From positions 1 to 10,552 of the forward strand of contig JAMQCK010001231.1 in the NCBI GenBank assembly GCA_024196135.1: a stretch of DNA of 10,552 nucleotides, in the 5' to 3' direction. The stretch is from Pleurotus ostreatus/Saccharomyces cerevisiae fusant (lineage: Eukaryota > Opisthokonta). Position 1 is the first letter of the stretch. The number at the start of each line of letters is the position of its first letter. Positions 1 through 8,196 of this stretch are shown piece after piece. The position numbers and the translations under genes are program-made. The notes beneath the pieces were generated by a model, which was not told the origin of the DNA, searched no databases, and was given only the letters and a program-made list of their open reading frames with translations.

Positions 1-680
1 GGGGACTCCACTTGCTCGGCGAAGACGCGCAGGTCCCCCGTCACCGAAAGCGTCTTCCACCTATGCGCAGACAGCGCGGCGACTCGCTTGAGCGCCTCCG
101 AGGCCATTTTGTCCACGAAGAAATCATGATTGTCGTGCCCGGGTGGGTATTCGCCAGTCATTTCGTCGCTCACGCCGACTAGGCGGACGTGCAAGGGGAG
201 CTGTGCGGAGAGCAGGATATAGGGCTCGATCTCGTCCAGAGAGAAACAGGTGTCCTCGAAGTCAGCGTAGAGGTTGACCGTCGTCCATAACAGAGGGTAA
301 CCGAAAGCCACGTCCCGCCATTGTTGGCAAACTCGAGCGAATGCAGGCGCTCCAAGGTTGCGCGCCGACGCAGGATACAGCGCAGCAACAGCGAGGAAGA
401 TCTCGCAAAGCACTTCCGGAGGCAGAGTCGGCATGTGCGGGTATAGAAAGGCTTCCATGTCACTCTGATTCCCGTCATCAGAATTGAGGGCGAACGCTGG
501 CGCAGACGCTTCGGCCAAGGGGGGTACTTGCTTTTGAGGAATGCCCTCCGCGGAGTTTCTTTTATCATTTTCCTGCAGCTCATATCAGCCAAGTGTCACC
601 CATCTTAAAAAAATCTCTGGAATTCATACCTCACGCTTGCGTTTCCTGGCCCTCCGGCAAGCTCGTGCCCTGCGCGTCAT
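1..680 (-). CDS. F-box-like domain protein, 3' part missing (runs off the window)
   Basis: Two exons are supported: exon 1 at 680-630 and exon 2 at 572-1 (still open). The 57-nt intron 629-573 has donor GTATGA, a CTGAT branch site and acceptor CTGCAG. It joins the exons in phase 0, giving about 207 visible residues. The N-terminus is strongly basic (RRARKRKRE, residues 10-17 region), like a nuclear localisation signal. An F-box-like domain starts near residue 67 with TLPPEVLCEIFL, then RVCQQWRDVAFGYPLLWTTV. This is the pattern of mushroom F-box proteins: a short helix bundle that would bind Skp1 in an SCF ubiquitin ligase, with a variable C-terminal part, missing here, choosing the substrate. 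A stop codon lies directly upstream of the ATG at 680. A TATAAA sits only a few bases before that ATG, so translation could instead start at the in-frame ATG at 458, just ahead of the domain. The domain call is firm; the start and substrate are not. Confidence 0.82.
573..629 (-). other. Intron 1 of the F-box-like gene
   Basis: This 57-nt GT-AG intron has donor GTATGA, branch-like CTGAT and acceptor CTGCAG. Without its removal the exon 2 frame meets a TGA just upstream of the acceptor. Removal fuses a basic leader to the F-box exon in phase 0. Confidence 0.65.
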
Positions 681-1360
681 TTATAAACTGTGGTACATGC
701 GTCAGCACGGCTTCTGTACAGCATTATGCGCATGAGAGCACACCTTTTCACGATTCCAAGCTCTCCCAATGCAAGGCTTCCACCTACCGCAAAGTCAGAG
801 GGATCAATGCGTGGTCGTGGTGGAGAACAAGCCCGAGGTGATGTACATCCGGCAAAGTCCGAAGCTACGGGTGACTTGAGGTTGAACTTCAGGCAGCGAC
901 CGAGAAATTGCGATTGCACCTATACCTTCGCAAACATATCAGAGACGCACATAATAATCCCCTATACACTATAAGAGTATCCCTAAGCCAACACAAGCCT
1001 TACAGTTATCTTGATTAACCCTTCCTGGACAGCGCGCGAACCCTCCGCGCCAAATCAAACCCCAAAACTCTGCCAATGACCTGATGCATACCTGAAGCCC
1101 TTTTAACAGCTGAGCAGCCCTCCGCCATTGGCATCCCTTGAGGGGATGGGTCCTGTGCAAGTGGGTGGGTTCGCAAAGTTAGGAACTCAGGAGGGATTTG
1201 CCAGCTGTCCTCAAGATTCGATGGGTTTAAATTCCCTAAAGGGCGCAAGTTCGGTCCTTTTTGTTGCGTGGATCAAGTGTTCTTTCTGCTCTCTTGCGCT
1301 GCGCTTGTGTCAGACTCCCTGTTTACGAGAGAGGCCTAACTGCGGCCGAGGCTTCCAGAA
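681..1360. other. Intergenic stretch, no gene recognised
   Basis: This is 680 bases between the start of the minus-strand F-box gene and the tRNA-Ser gene. All six frames give only short open frames without recognisable domains, convincing splice structure or codon pattern. It must hold the F-box gene promoter. I see no repeat or mobile-element end here. Confidence 0.5.
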
Positions 1361-1460
1361 GTTCAGATGACCGAGTGGTTAAGGTGATGCCCTGCTACGA
1401 CCCGTAGCCTCAGCCCAGGCATTGTGCTTTGCACGCGGGTGTTCGAATCGCCCTCTGAAC
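1361..1460 (+). tRNA. tRNA-Ser (anticodon GCT) with a 19-nt intron
   Basis: The full cloverleaf can be folded by eye. The acceptor stem is GTTCAGA/TCTGAAC, the D arm is ACC-GAGTGGTTAAG-GT, and the anticodon stem ATGCC (1387-1391) pairs perfectly with GGCAT (1418-1422). A long variable arm contains GTGC-TTT-GCAC, as expected for a class II serine tRNA, and the T arm is GGGTG-TTCGAAT-CGCCC. The anticodon GCT is at 1394-1396 and reads AGC/AGT serine codons. The loop is interrupted after position 37 by an intron at 1398-1416. Intron bases GTAGC (1404-1408) pair with GCTAC over the anticodon, the usual pre-tRNA helix recognised by the splicing endonuclease. The mature length without CCA is 81 nt. 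Confidence 0.93.
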
Positions 1461-1465
1461 GAAGC

Positions 1466-1470
1466 TTTTT
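1466..1470 (+). terminator. RNA polymerase III terminator of tRNA-Ser
   Basis: A run of five T residues lies six bases after the last acceptor-stem base. This is the usual position and form of a Pol III stop signal. Confidence 0.75.
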
Positions 1471-1639
1471 GCTTCTTCGAGGCATGCGATGAGGTTTTGC
1501 GCTAGCGACGTATCGCGCCGAGGTCCTTAATAGCCCTTGGTCCAAAGGTTCCGCAAGCAGTCACTGAATCCTGAGTTACGCCATGTCACTGCCCGACCGA
1601 CTATTATTTATTCACTACAATTCAGTCTAACCTTGTATT

Positions 1640-4600
1640 CTATATTTCCACCACATGCACATCGACATCGCCGCCCTTGCGATCCTCCGACGTCTTCGAG
1701 TCGTCGTCCCTTGAGCTCTTCCGGCTCTCCTCTGACTCTCCTTCAGTCGCTGCCCCACCTCTGCCTCCTCCTCCCGCGCTCACCTCCCTCACCGTACTCA
1801 TGGGGTCCACGGGCGCGTCCACCGTACTCACCGGCCCCGTGAACCAATACTTCCCCCCATACCGCGGCACATAAAAGTACACCACCGACGCGCCGAGCAC
1901 GCCGCCGAGGACCACGACCGAGTAGTTCATGTCCGGGACAGCGGGATTCGGGGTGGCGGGGAAGAGGAAGACGACGGACATGAGGGTCATAAAGGCGACG
2001 GCGAGGAAGGAGATGGGGAAGGACTAACAGAGGCGTCAGATATGTCTCCAATCGAGGTGGGGGTTTTCTGGACGAAGCAAAGGCAGGGGACGACGCACCC
2101 ATCGTCCCAACGAGAACGGGCCCGGCTTGAAGTCGTTGTCGCCCGTGAAGCGCGCGACGATGGGGATGATGTAGGCGATATATAGCGCGATAACCTATCG
2201 GAGAATCAGCATCTCAAAGGAGGCGTAGCGGGAGCGGACGGGCTAAAGATCTAGGTACTCACACTCAACGAGAACACCGCGTTGATCGCCTGGTCGCCGG
2301 CGAACGCCAGAAGGCCGAGCAGGAGGGACAAAAACGCGACGAACCAGACTGTAAGACAAGGTCAGCGACATACTCGCGCGCTCCATCCTGGAGTCGCAAG
2401 CGCTTGTCGAGCATCTCGCAGAAAAAGCAACAGCGCAAGTGGAAGAGTAGCAAGGGATAACAGAGTACTCACCCGTATTCACCGGCGTACCCGTGAAATC
2501 ATTCATCCGGTAGAGCCAGTTGGAGAAGGGGAGGGCTATATGCGGCGCGTCAACAAGATCATGAACCACTACAAACACCGAGCTAGCACACCTCCATCGC
2601 GGCTGAACGCAAAAGTTTGCCTGCTTGCGGCGAGGAGCTGTTGATGCCAGCGTCAGCATAGTCCCCTGTCTCCTCTGCAGGACAAAGCGAGACCGCAAGC
2701 ACGCCCACTTACCATACTCGACCCCATCATATACTGCACCGCGACCACGAACGCCCAGAATGCAAGCGTGCCCTTCTGCCCGAAGGCAGGGAGGAGGATG
2801 GCAGCTGGCAAGACAATCAGCATTCATTCCACACACGCTCATATCACCCTCCAGCTCTGATCTCTCTTCCCCGAGATGGCACGATGGTTTTCTCTCCCCA
2901 TTCATGGCACGGTTGTTTCCTATCCCCTTTCATGGTACGGCAGTTTCCTATCTCCTTTCACGGCACGACTGTTTTCTCTCCCCATCCATGGCACGGTCGA
3001 ACTACAACACTCACCCAACGGCTGCTCCGCATCATACAGCGCCTCGATATCCGTGCCCATGCAGAACGCGAGGGCGATGTTGATGGCTGTGGTGAGGATG
3101 GCGTCAGACTTGCACTTGTTCATTCGACAGCAAAAGCTTTTCGGGTCGGAAATACGCCTCCCACTTACCGAACCCAACCACCCCACCAACCGCACACGCG
3201 CCAACAATCGCCATGGGTACGGCACGCGCAGCGTTCGTGGCCTCTTCGGAGATGTGGACGGCGGAGTCGAAGGAGCCTAGGAGGTGGTGGTGAGCGTTAG
3301 AAGTGATAGGCGCAGGGAAGGCGACGTCAGAGGTAGGCGGTGAGGGAGAAGGTGTCGGTCGTAATGGGTGAGATGGAGAGGAGCAAATAGCTGGACACAA
3401 GAGACCAGGATTGAAGAGGGACCCACAGATCGTCCACAGCGGCGCGAGGAAGCTCATGATGAAGGCGAAGCCTGAGGACCAGCCGTTCACTGGAATGAGC
3501 GTCAGCGCGCACTGATACAGTACAATTCGGCGGAGAGATTCGTCGCGCAAGCTTCCCTGCTCATATACAAGCGCATGCAAAGGCGCTAGAAATGTATCAG
3601 GAGGTCAGTATTTACTCACAATTGACCCATCCCTCACTCCCGAGCGCAAACGAGGCGGTATTCCTCTTGTCCGACGGCGTGCATATCGGCAGTGCAATGA
3701 GGAGGGCAAGGCAGAGACTATCAGGTAAGAGATCAGTCTCGCTCTTGTCAGGGGATAGCATCGCCTTATCCGCTCGAAGACCGCAGAATTTCTCCCACAA
3801 TCTAAGCGCCAACGAGGGAAGATTGACACTCACAGCCCATTAACCCCCACGTAGAAGCTCTGCAACCTCGCGAGCGCTTGCGTCCCGATCGAGCACAAAA
3901 GCGCGTGCGTGACCAGGAGGAGGGCGTAGGTGGCGCTAGTGCTCGTGTCAGTGGGAGTGGAGGTTAGTGAAGTTAGGATGGCGCTAGCACGCACAACATC
4001 TCCGCATTCGTCGGCATAAAGTTCGGTTCTCCTGCTTCATTAGTGCCGGATCCTGAACGAGGGTTAGCAGTTGCTCTCATTTACCCCTCTCCATGGTCTT
4101 CGAGGCTGACTGTAGCTGAACGTGCGCGAGGAGCTAACGGCGTACCACCCAAACCTTTTCTACGACGCCTGATCGGCGATGTGAAAGATGAGAATCACCT
4201 ACCGATCCCCGCCGCCGCCATAACCTGCACCGCGCACCCCCAGTCGATGCTGGCGACAGCAGCTACAGAGCCAATTGTGTTGGCGTCTGCCCGATGTTGT
4301 CAGCTCACTTCGCCGTTCGTAGGCACTATCCGTTCGTGAGCACAGCGATCGTACTCACATCCTACAATCCAGCACAACAACGTCCTCCAGCGCGGCGACG
4401 ACAGCGAGTACGTCCAGAAGTAGAGCTACAAGTCATCAGTGAACATCCCTTCAACCTGACCGATCGTCTGCACTCACCCCACCACTCGTCGGCGCCGCGC
4501 TCGCCAGCTCACCCATCGCGGCCGCTACGGACAGGATGAGGATCGATGCGGCGAACCACTTGAGACCGCGCGTCAGCAATCGCCCGCTCAGCCAGAGATT

Positions 4601-4943
4601 GAAATGAGCTATACTCACACCCCACACCATCCCTGGACCGCCCCCATTCGGTAGCGCGTAGAACAGAACGGAGGCGATGGACGGCAGGAGACCGATGATG
4701 GAGAGGGACACGCCGAAGACCTAGGGGATGATATGAGTATACTGCGGATCTTTGGAGAGTATTTAGGGCAGACAAGGGGAGGATGGTGGACCAGAAGGCA
4801 TACTCTTGAGAACAAGTACTCGCCTCTATTGGTCTGAACGCGCGTTGGAACTCCTGCTTGTATCCGAGCTCGGCCAGGAGCGCCTCATCAGCCGTCGCGG
4901 TGGCGATCGCAGCCTGACTCCTTTTTGAGGTCGATGACTTCAT
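1640..4943 (-). CDS. Amino acid / GABA permease (APC superfamily, ACT family), 17 exons
   Basis: The exons are 4943-4824, 4720-4619, 4558-4478, 4425-4359, 4286-4203, 4031-3995, 3935-3834, 3717-3620, 3489-3427, 3276-3169, 3086-3015, 2804-2713, 2637-2592, 2535-2473, 2348-2263, 2194-2099 and 2023-1640. They total 1701 nt in one frame, or 566 residues plus TAG. The protein is an integral membrane transporter expected to have 12 helices. Family hallmarks are FGVSLSIIGLLPSIASVL (42-59), GELASAAPTSGG (90-101), NTIGSVAAVASIDWG (about 126-140), SFDSAVHISEEATNA (253-267), FAGDQAINAVFS near 390-405, and YGGKYWFTGPV (494-504). A hydrophilic Gly/Ser/Asp/Glu/Lys-rich tail (about 505-566) is probably cytoplasmic. 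Relatives import GABA, choline or other amino acids by proton symport; the substrate cannot be read from the sequence. The start was chosen as the first ATG giving the usual 40-residue hydrophilic N-terminus before helix 1. Intron 1 uses a GC donor and intron 11 contains a minisatellite. The gene looks intact. Confidence 0.93.
2878..2999 (+). repeat. 28-bp minisatellite, about 4.4 copies, inside a permease intron
   Basis: Four consecutive 28-base units (2878-2905, 2906-2933, 2934-2961, 2962-2989) are followed by a 10-base partial unit. Each starts GGCACG (once GGTACG) and continues with a pyrimidine-rich TTTYCTMTCYCC core ending in TTCAT, TTCAC or TCCAT. The array lies wholly within the 210-nt intron 2805-3014. 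It accounts for that intron being the longest in the gene. Because 28 is not a multiple of 3, the array opens misleading frames on the plus strand. Confidence 0.93.
4721..4823 (-). other. GC-AG intron (intron 1 of the permease gene)
   Basis: The exon end GAG is followed by GCGAGT, and the acceptor is CCTAG before GTCTTCGG. Only this junction joins residues RPIE to VFGVSLS in phase 0. The nearby GT at 4818-4817, inside the motif GAGTACTT, would shift the frame. GC donors are a known minor class that otherwise match the consensus, as this one does. Confidence 0.7.
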
Positions 4944-5424
4944 ACCCGACGAGGATCGTAGCGAATTGGGAAAATTCCAGAAAGCGCAGGAGAGCCAAGG
5001 TCTGGGTCGAACGCTCGCTGCGATGGAGGGCGAAAGCAGACAACGCAGGAGCCGACGAGCGGGGCGATAAGGAGGGGGACCGCGTAAAGCGCGCATGAGC
5101 TAGTCGCTGGCTCATAGATACACGGTCCGAGTTGAGCGCGTGAGCTCAGCTATTCATTCGGCGTTCGCTGGAGCAGCGCATACGGTATAGATAGCGTCGG
5201 ACGGGCATCAAGATAGCCTTCGGGCTGCCCGCGCCTCCGTCATGAAGATAAGACACGACAAGATTCTATCACCAGCAGAGCTTCTGTTGCAATTGACAGA
5301 CGTTGAGATGTCCAATTATGCGCGGCCAATATTTCGTAGTGAGCGCAAAAGCCAAAAGACGGGCGCAAATAAAAACAAGTTCCGTGATCCAATCATTTCC
5401 CATCCCCAAAAGGCAAAAAAGCTC
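4944..5424. other. Permease 5' flank / intergenic, no gene recognised
   Basis: This region separates the permease start from the tRNA-Trp gene and presumably holds the permease promoter. In the minus strand the frame of exon 1 stays open upstream to an ATG at 5096. However, that extension is arginine/proline-rich and unlike the short N-terminus of relatives. I see no clear TATA box, RNA gene or repeat. Confidence 0.45.
5415..5420 (-). terminator. RNA polymerase III terminator of tRNA-Trp
   Basis: Six A residues on the plus strand read as six T on the minus strand. They lie four bases after the tRNA discriminator base. Confidence 0.78.
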
Positions 5425-5525
5425 TGAACCCTGCCCGGATTGAACGGACGACCTTGTGGAACCGCTGTGGGGCCTACCGGCCCCTGTGGCTGGAATCACA
5501 CGCGCTACCGCTGCGCCAAGGGTTC
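5425..5525 (-). tRNA. tRNA-Trp (anticodon CCA) with a 29-nt intron
   Basis: On the minus strand the acceptor stem GAACCCT/AGGGTTC is perfect with discriminator A. The D arm is GCGC-AGCGGTA-GCGC, and the T arm is GTCCG-TTCAATC-CGGGC. The anticodon loop reads TTCCAG with CCA at 5493-5491, then an intron (about 5489-5461) that folds into a GGGGCC-GGTA-GGCCCC hairpin. The mature length is 72 nt including the discriminator. Two oddities are present: the anticodon stem TGTGA/CCACA carries an A-C mismatch at 31-39, and position 37 is G where A is usual. It could be a slightly decayed copy, but everything else, including the terminator, looks functional. Confidence 0.77.
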
Positions 5526-6066
5526 CTTATATACCAATGCCCTCTTTTCCAGCTCCAAAACGCACCTACAACGGCGAGGAGAGACGAAGAAGTGAGAAAG
5601 CGGCGAGGGAAGGTCGAGGGTCCAAGCGGGGAAGGAGTCGGGACCAAAAAGACTATTGGGCGGAACCTGTCATGCTACGTCACGAGCGAAGTTGTTCCGT
5701 TGACAATGACAGTCCAAAAACGCGGAGGCCTACGCTCGTGTTCAAGAAAGAAGGGGCAAGGCAGTGGTACATACAACAGACGTGGTGCGACCTTGCCGTG
5801 TTTGAGCTGCTGGCGAGGAAGTAGCGCAAATGGCATTGAGTGTTATCGCGTACGTCACAAAGAGACTGAGGTGCGTATTTCTGAGTTGTAGAGGTAAATG
5901 GGAAAGAGCCAAAGGTAATAGGTGCGCGCAAAGTAGGAGCAGCGCGCCGTGAACAAGCCATACTGTGAGAGCTTTGAGGGAAGTTGCAGCCGAGGATCTT
6001 TAGGATTTCCGGATCGACCAAAATGTGAGACGACGCAGTGGCGGGAAAGTCGAAGACGACGTACCA
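5526..6066. other. Intergenic stretch / 3' flank of gene A
   Basis: No complete gene is recognised. The first ~40 minus-strand bases next to gene A (about 6066-6025) are nearly identical to those after gene B and include a GTACGT donor-like site. Further along, the minus strand has a candidate acceptor TCTCACAG followed by a short aromatic-rich frame (YGLFTARCSYFARTYYLW) that ends near 5858. This could be 3' UTR or a relic exon; it is too weak to call as coding. Confidence 0.4.
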
Positions 6067-6522
6067 CTAAACGGGCTTGTACCAGCGCAGCTCGCGCTCA
6101 GCGCCATCCAGACCCAGTTCGTCCGCAATCTGGGCAACGACTTCGGGCGACGGAGGCACTCTCTGATCGTCATCAGTGCCCTGATTGTCCGCCAGTACCA
6201 GCACGAAGTCCATGGCCGTGCGCTGTCTATCCTGGTATACTAGCACGCTGAGGAAGTTCCACAGACTGTACTTGTCGCCAAGCTCTGCCTGTATCCCGTC
6301 TGTCTGAAGGTAGGAGATATGGCCGGTATGGCTTCTCATTTCGTCCTCGTCCAAAGGCGGACATTGACGGGAGCAATAATATTGCGCGACCTCGTCGGTG
6401 AGGAGGAAACCTAAGAAGGCGTGGTAGCGCGGTCGATAGGTCTGCCAGTGGCGAAAAGGCGGTGAAGGCGGCACGACGTTCACTAGGCTAGAATCCCGTT
6501 CGTTGACAGGGGCGGAAGACAT
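6067..6522 (-). CDS. Paralogue A: hypothetical 151-residue protein, unknown family
   Basis: Single-exon model from ATG 6522 to TAG 6069-6067. I do not recognise the family. The N-terminal 35 residues are polar and proline-containing. A block FLGFLLTDEVAQYYCSRQCP (about 37-56) follows, then a C-terminal block with LQTDG, FVLVLADN, DDDQRVPPSPEVV, IADELGLDGAERE and the final RWYKPV. The last 80 residues match gene B at 62 positions, and many nucleotide differences are synonymous. That indicates protein-level selection and fixes this frame. There are no clear membrane segments or signal peptide. The strand is the same as B, 1.67 kb away. A splice-donor-like GGTACGT begins one base after the stop codon. 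An upstream exon cannot be excluded. Confidence 0.68.
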   Translation of the reverse strand: MSSAPVNERDSSLVNVVPPSPPFRHWQTYRPRYHAFLGFLLTDEVAQYYCSRQCPPLDEDEMRSHTGHISYLQTDGIQAELGDKYSLWNFLSVLVYQDRQRTAMDFVLVLADNQGTDDDQRVPPSPEVVAQIADELGLDGAERELRWYKPV

Positions 6523-7088
6523 GAGAGGAGACGACTCTGTCCAGAGAGAGATAAAAGACGACGCGATCTTACGCTGGGAAAGATGGAGGTCAGGAGCAAG
6601 CCGTGCAACGTGCTAGGACACGTCATTGCATCGTAACAACCGCTCAGTGTGTACGTGTCTCGGTGCCGAGCTTGATTTCGACTCGGACGTCCATGACTTC
6701 GCGTTTTTTCGTTATTTAAGTCCTCATCTGGAAGGTGGCCACTCCAACGCTTCCTCAATTGGAATTGATTGACAATGTACTGGGCGAGCCCTTGACTCGG
6801 CATTTTCTCCCGCTCGTCATTAGTGAAGTATACGATAGTATATCTTCCTGATTCTTCCACGTATTTTAGAGTTTAGAGCAAGTCAGCGGTTTGCCACGTG
6901 TACGCGGTGCCGAACCGGTCACACCGTGACAATTGACCCTAGCTTCGCAGCCGGCACGCATTGCTGCCAAGCGCGCTCATACGTAGACAGACCAAGTCAC
7001 ACTAGCTTCAGTCAGTAAAATTCCAGGCCTTCCTAGACGGAATAGGTTGAGAGGAAACGTGGCCCGAGTTGGTATAGGCGAGGGTGAG
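6523..7088. other. 5' flank of gene A, with a possible coding relic
   Basis: This is mostly unassigned. The minus strand between about 6869 and 6718 has a frame with protein-like composition (contains YFTNDEREKMPSQGLA, then QYIVNQFQLRKRW), but no start, splice partner or family could be assigned. A palindromic CACGTG lies at 6896-6901. A weak TATA-like TTTTATC on the minus strand near 6556-6550 lies about 30 bases before the ATG of gene A. Confidence 0.35.
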
Positions 7089-7895
7089 CTCATTGTGCCA
7101 CCGATGTAGCCTTCGCCACGCTCATTGTCCCTTCGGCTTCTCGGACATTGCAATTCAGAGCGATTTGGTTCCATCTATATTGTCCGTCTGACTGGGGTCC
7201 TGCTTTTACACAAGAAGCGGTACCGAGGCAGCCGAAAGCCTCTCCCTTTGGGATTCCGCGCTCACCCGGTGCAATGAACAATGACCTTCGACTCATTGTT
7301 CGTACATTGCGGCTTCTTCTTCTCGTAAATCTCTACTACATCGTTGTGGCGCTCATGGAGCTGTCTGCTCATCGATAGGCAATCAATACATACTTCGAAC
7401 TGCATGCATTGTTTCCTGAGAGCAGATCCGCCGCGGGATGGGCTTCCCCGGCTCCGAGCACTCTGCGACCTGTTCTTGTTCCTGAATGGCCGGCGAGGGC
7501 TCTCATCTTACAGATTCATGTGGACCTGCGGTCCGTGGAATTACAGACGCAACATCGATGAATTTACCCTTTTCATTGTCACCCTTCCTCCGAACTGCAA
7601 TTTCTTTTCAGAAGCAATGTAGCACGGTACATTGTCTCTCAAAAGGGGATACCGCGCCCGGCGTTTCGCGACATTGTGCCTCTCTGATAACTTCCAGCAC
7701 TGGCGGATCCACGGGTACTTCATTGTCCCTGACTGGCAGGGCAGCGTGTGGTTAGCTCAATCTATTTGTGCCTCATCCTTCAATGGGGATCAACGGAATA
7801 CGTTTCTGTGAGCCTCCGGCTGCGTCGGCTTCTTCTGCGGCACAATTCCAGGTCGGGCCTGAACAACATTGCCAGAATATACACACAGTCATTGT
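7089..7895. repeat. Non-genic stretch dense in CATTGT/ACAATG hexamers
   Basis: The hexamer CATTGT starts on the plus strand at 7091, 7123, 7294, 7407, 7574, 7630, 7672, 7721 and 7890. Its reverse complement ACAATG is at 7278, and near-variants CATTGC/GCAATG are at 7146, 7271, 7305, 7614 and 7867. Ten exact copies in about 800 bases compares with under one expected by chance. Many are followed by pyrimidines (CATTGTCCCT, CATTGTCTCT, CATTGTCACC), and some are preceded by CTTCG. Spacing is irregular, so this is not a simple tandem repeat. No gene is recognised up to 7779; the last copies overlap the open frame 7780-8196. It may be a cluster of transcription-factor sites or a decayed repeat. Confidence 0.7.
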
Positions 7896-8196
7896 TTTGA
7901 AGCAGAACATAGGGCTCAGGGCCAAACACAACTCTAGACGGGACGGAGACGAAAGATTCCAGATACGCAGGGGCGAAATGCGAAAACAAACAATATACAA
8001 TCATTATATTTGTGGCGCTTGACATGAGCAAGGTCCAAATGGTTCCGCGAAGGAGCATCACTACAATTTGAGAGAAGTGGCGATGAACGCTCCAGAAGGA
8101 CAACGTCGGAGTGTTCTGAACGAGGTCGAGGACCTGTAACAAGGAAGGAAACATTGAGAAGGATGCAGTGGCGAGAAAATCGAAGACGACGTACCA
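7780..8196 (-). pseudogene. Open frame in phase with the stop of gene B; possible membrane-protein relic
   Basis: Directly after the TAG of gene B the same frame stays open for 138 codons. It begins WYVVFDFLATASFSM and includes a hydrophobic segment GTIWTLLMSSATNIMIVYCLF, then FAPAYLESFVSVPSRVV. The pattern of a W..VFDF helix, an LLR(D)GT helix and a final Y-L-x-S-F segment resembles the C-terminal half of fungal seven-helix DUF6533-type proteins. That resemblance comes from memory of the family's look, not an alignment. A credible 61-nt intron (donor GTACGT at 8194, acceptor TTGTTACAG ending at 8134) also lies here, so the segment may instead be the spliced 3' UTR of gene B. There is no independent start codon context. 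Confidence 0.33.

Noticed and set aside
179..592. A 137-codon minus-strand open frame rich in Arg and Ser over the F-box exon
   Set aside because: It is a shifted-frame shadow of the F-box coding sequence; the adjacent frame gives the recognisable F-box motif and a clean splice junction.
1015..1370. Overlapping open frames before the tRNA-Ser gene, on both strands
   Set aside because: They are short, have no domain or splice support, and one runs into the tRNA.
2243..3300. Several long open frames on both strands around the minisatellite
   Set aside because: They cross permease exon-intron borders or arise because 28-bp repeats cycle through all three frames; the permease exons account for the coding signal.
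5454..5891. Plus-strand open frames of 120-145 codons over and beyond the tRNA-Trp gene
   Set aside because: They run through the tRNA itself, have basic low-complexity composition and no domain or start context.
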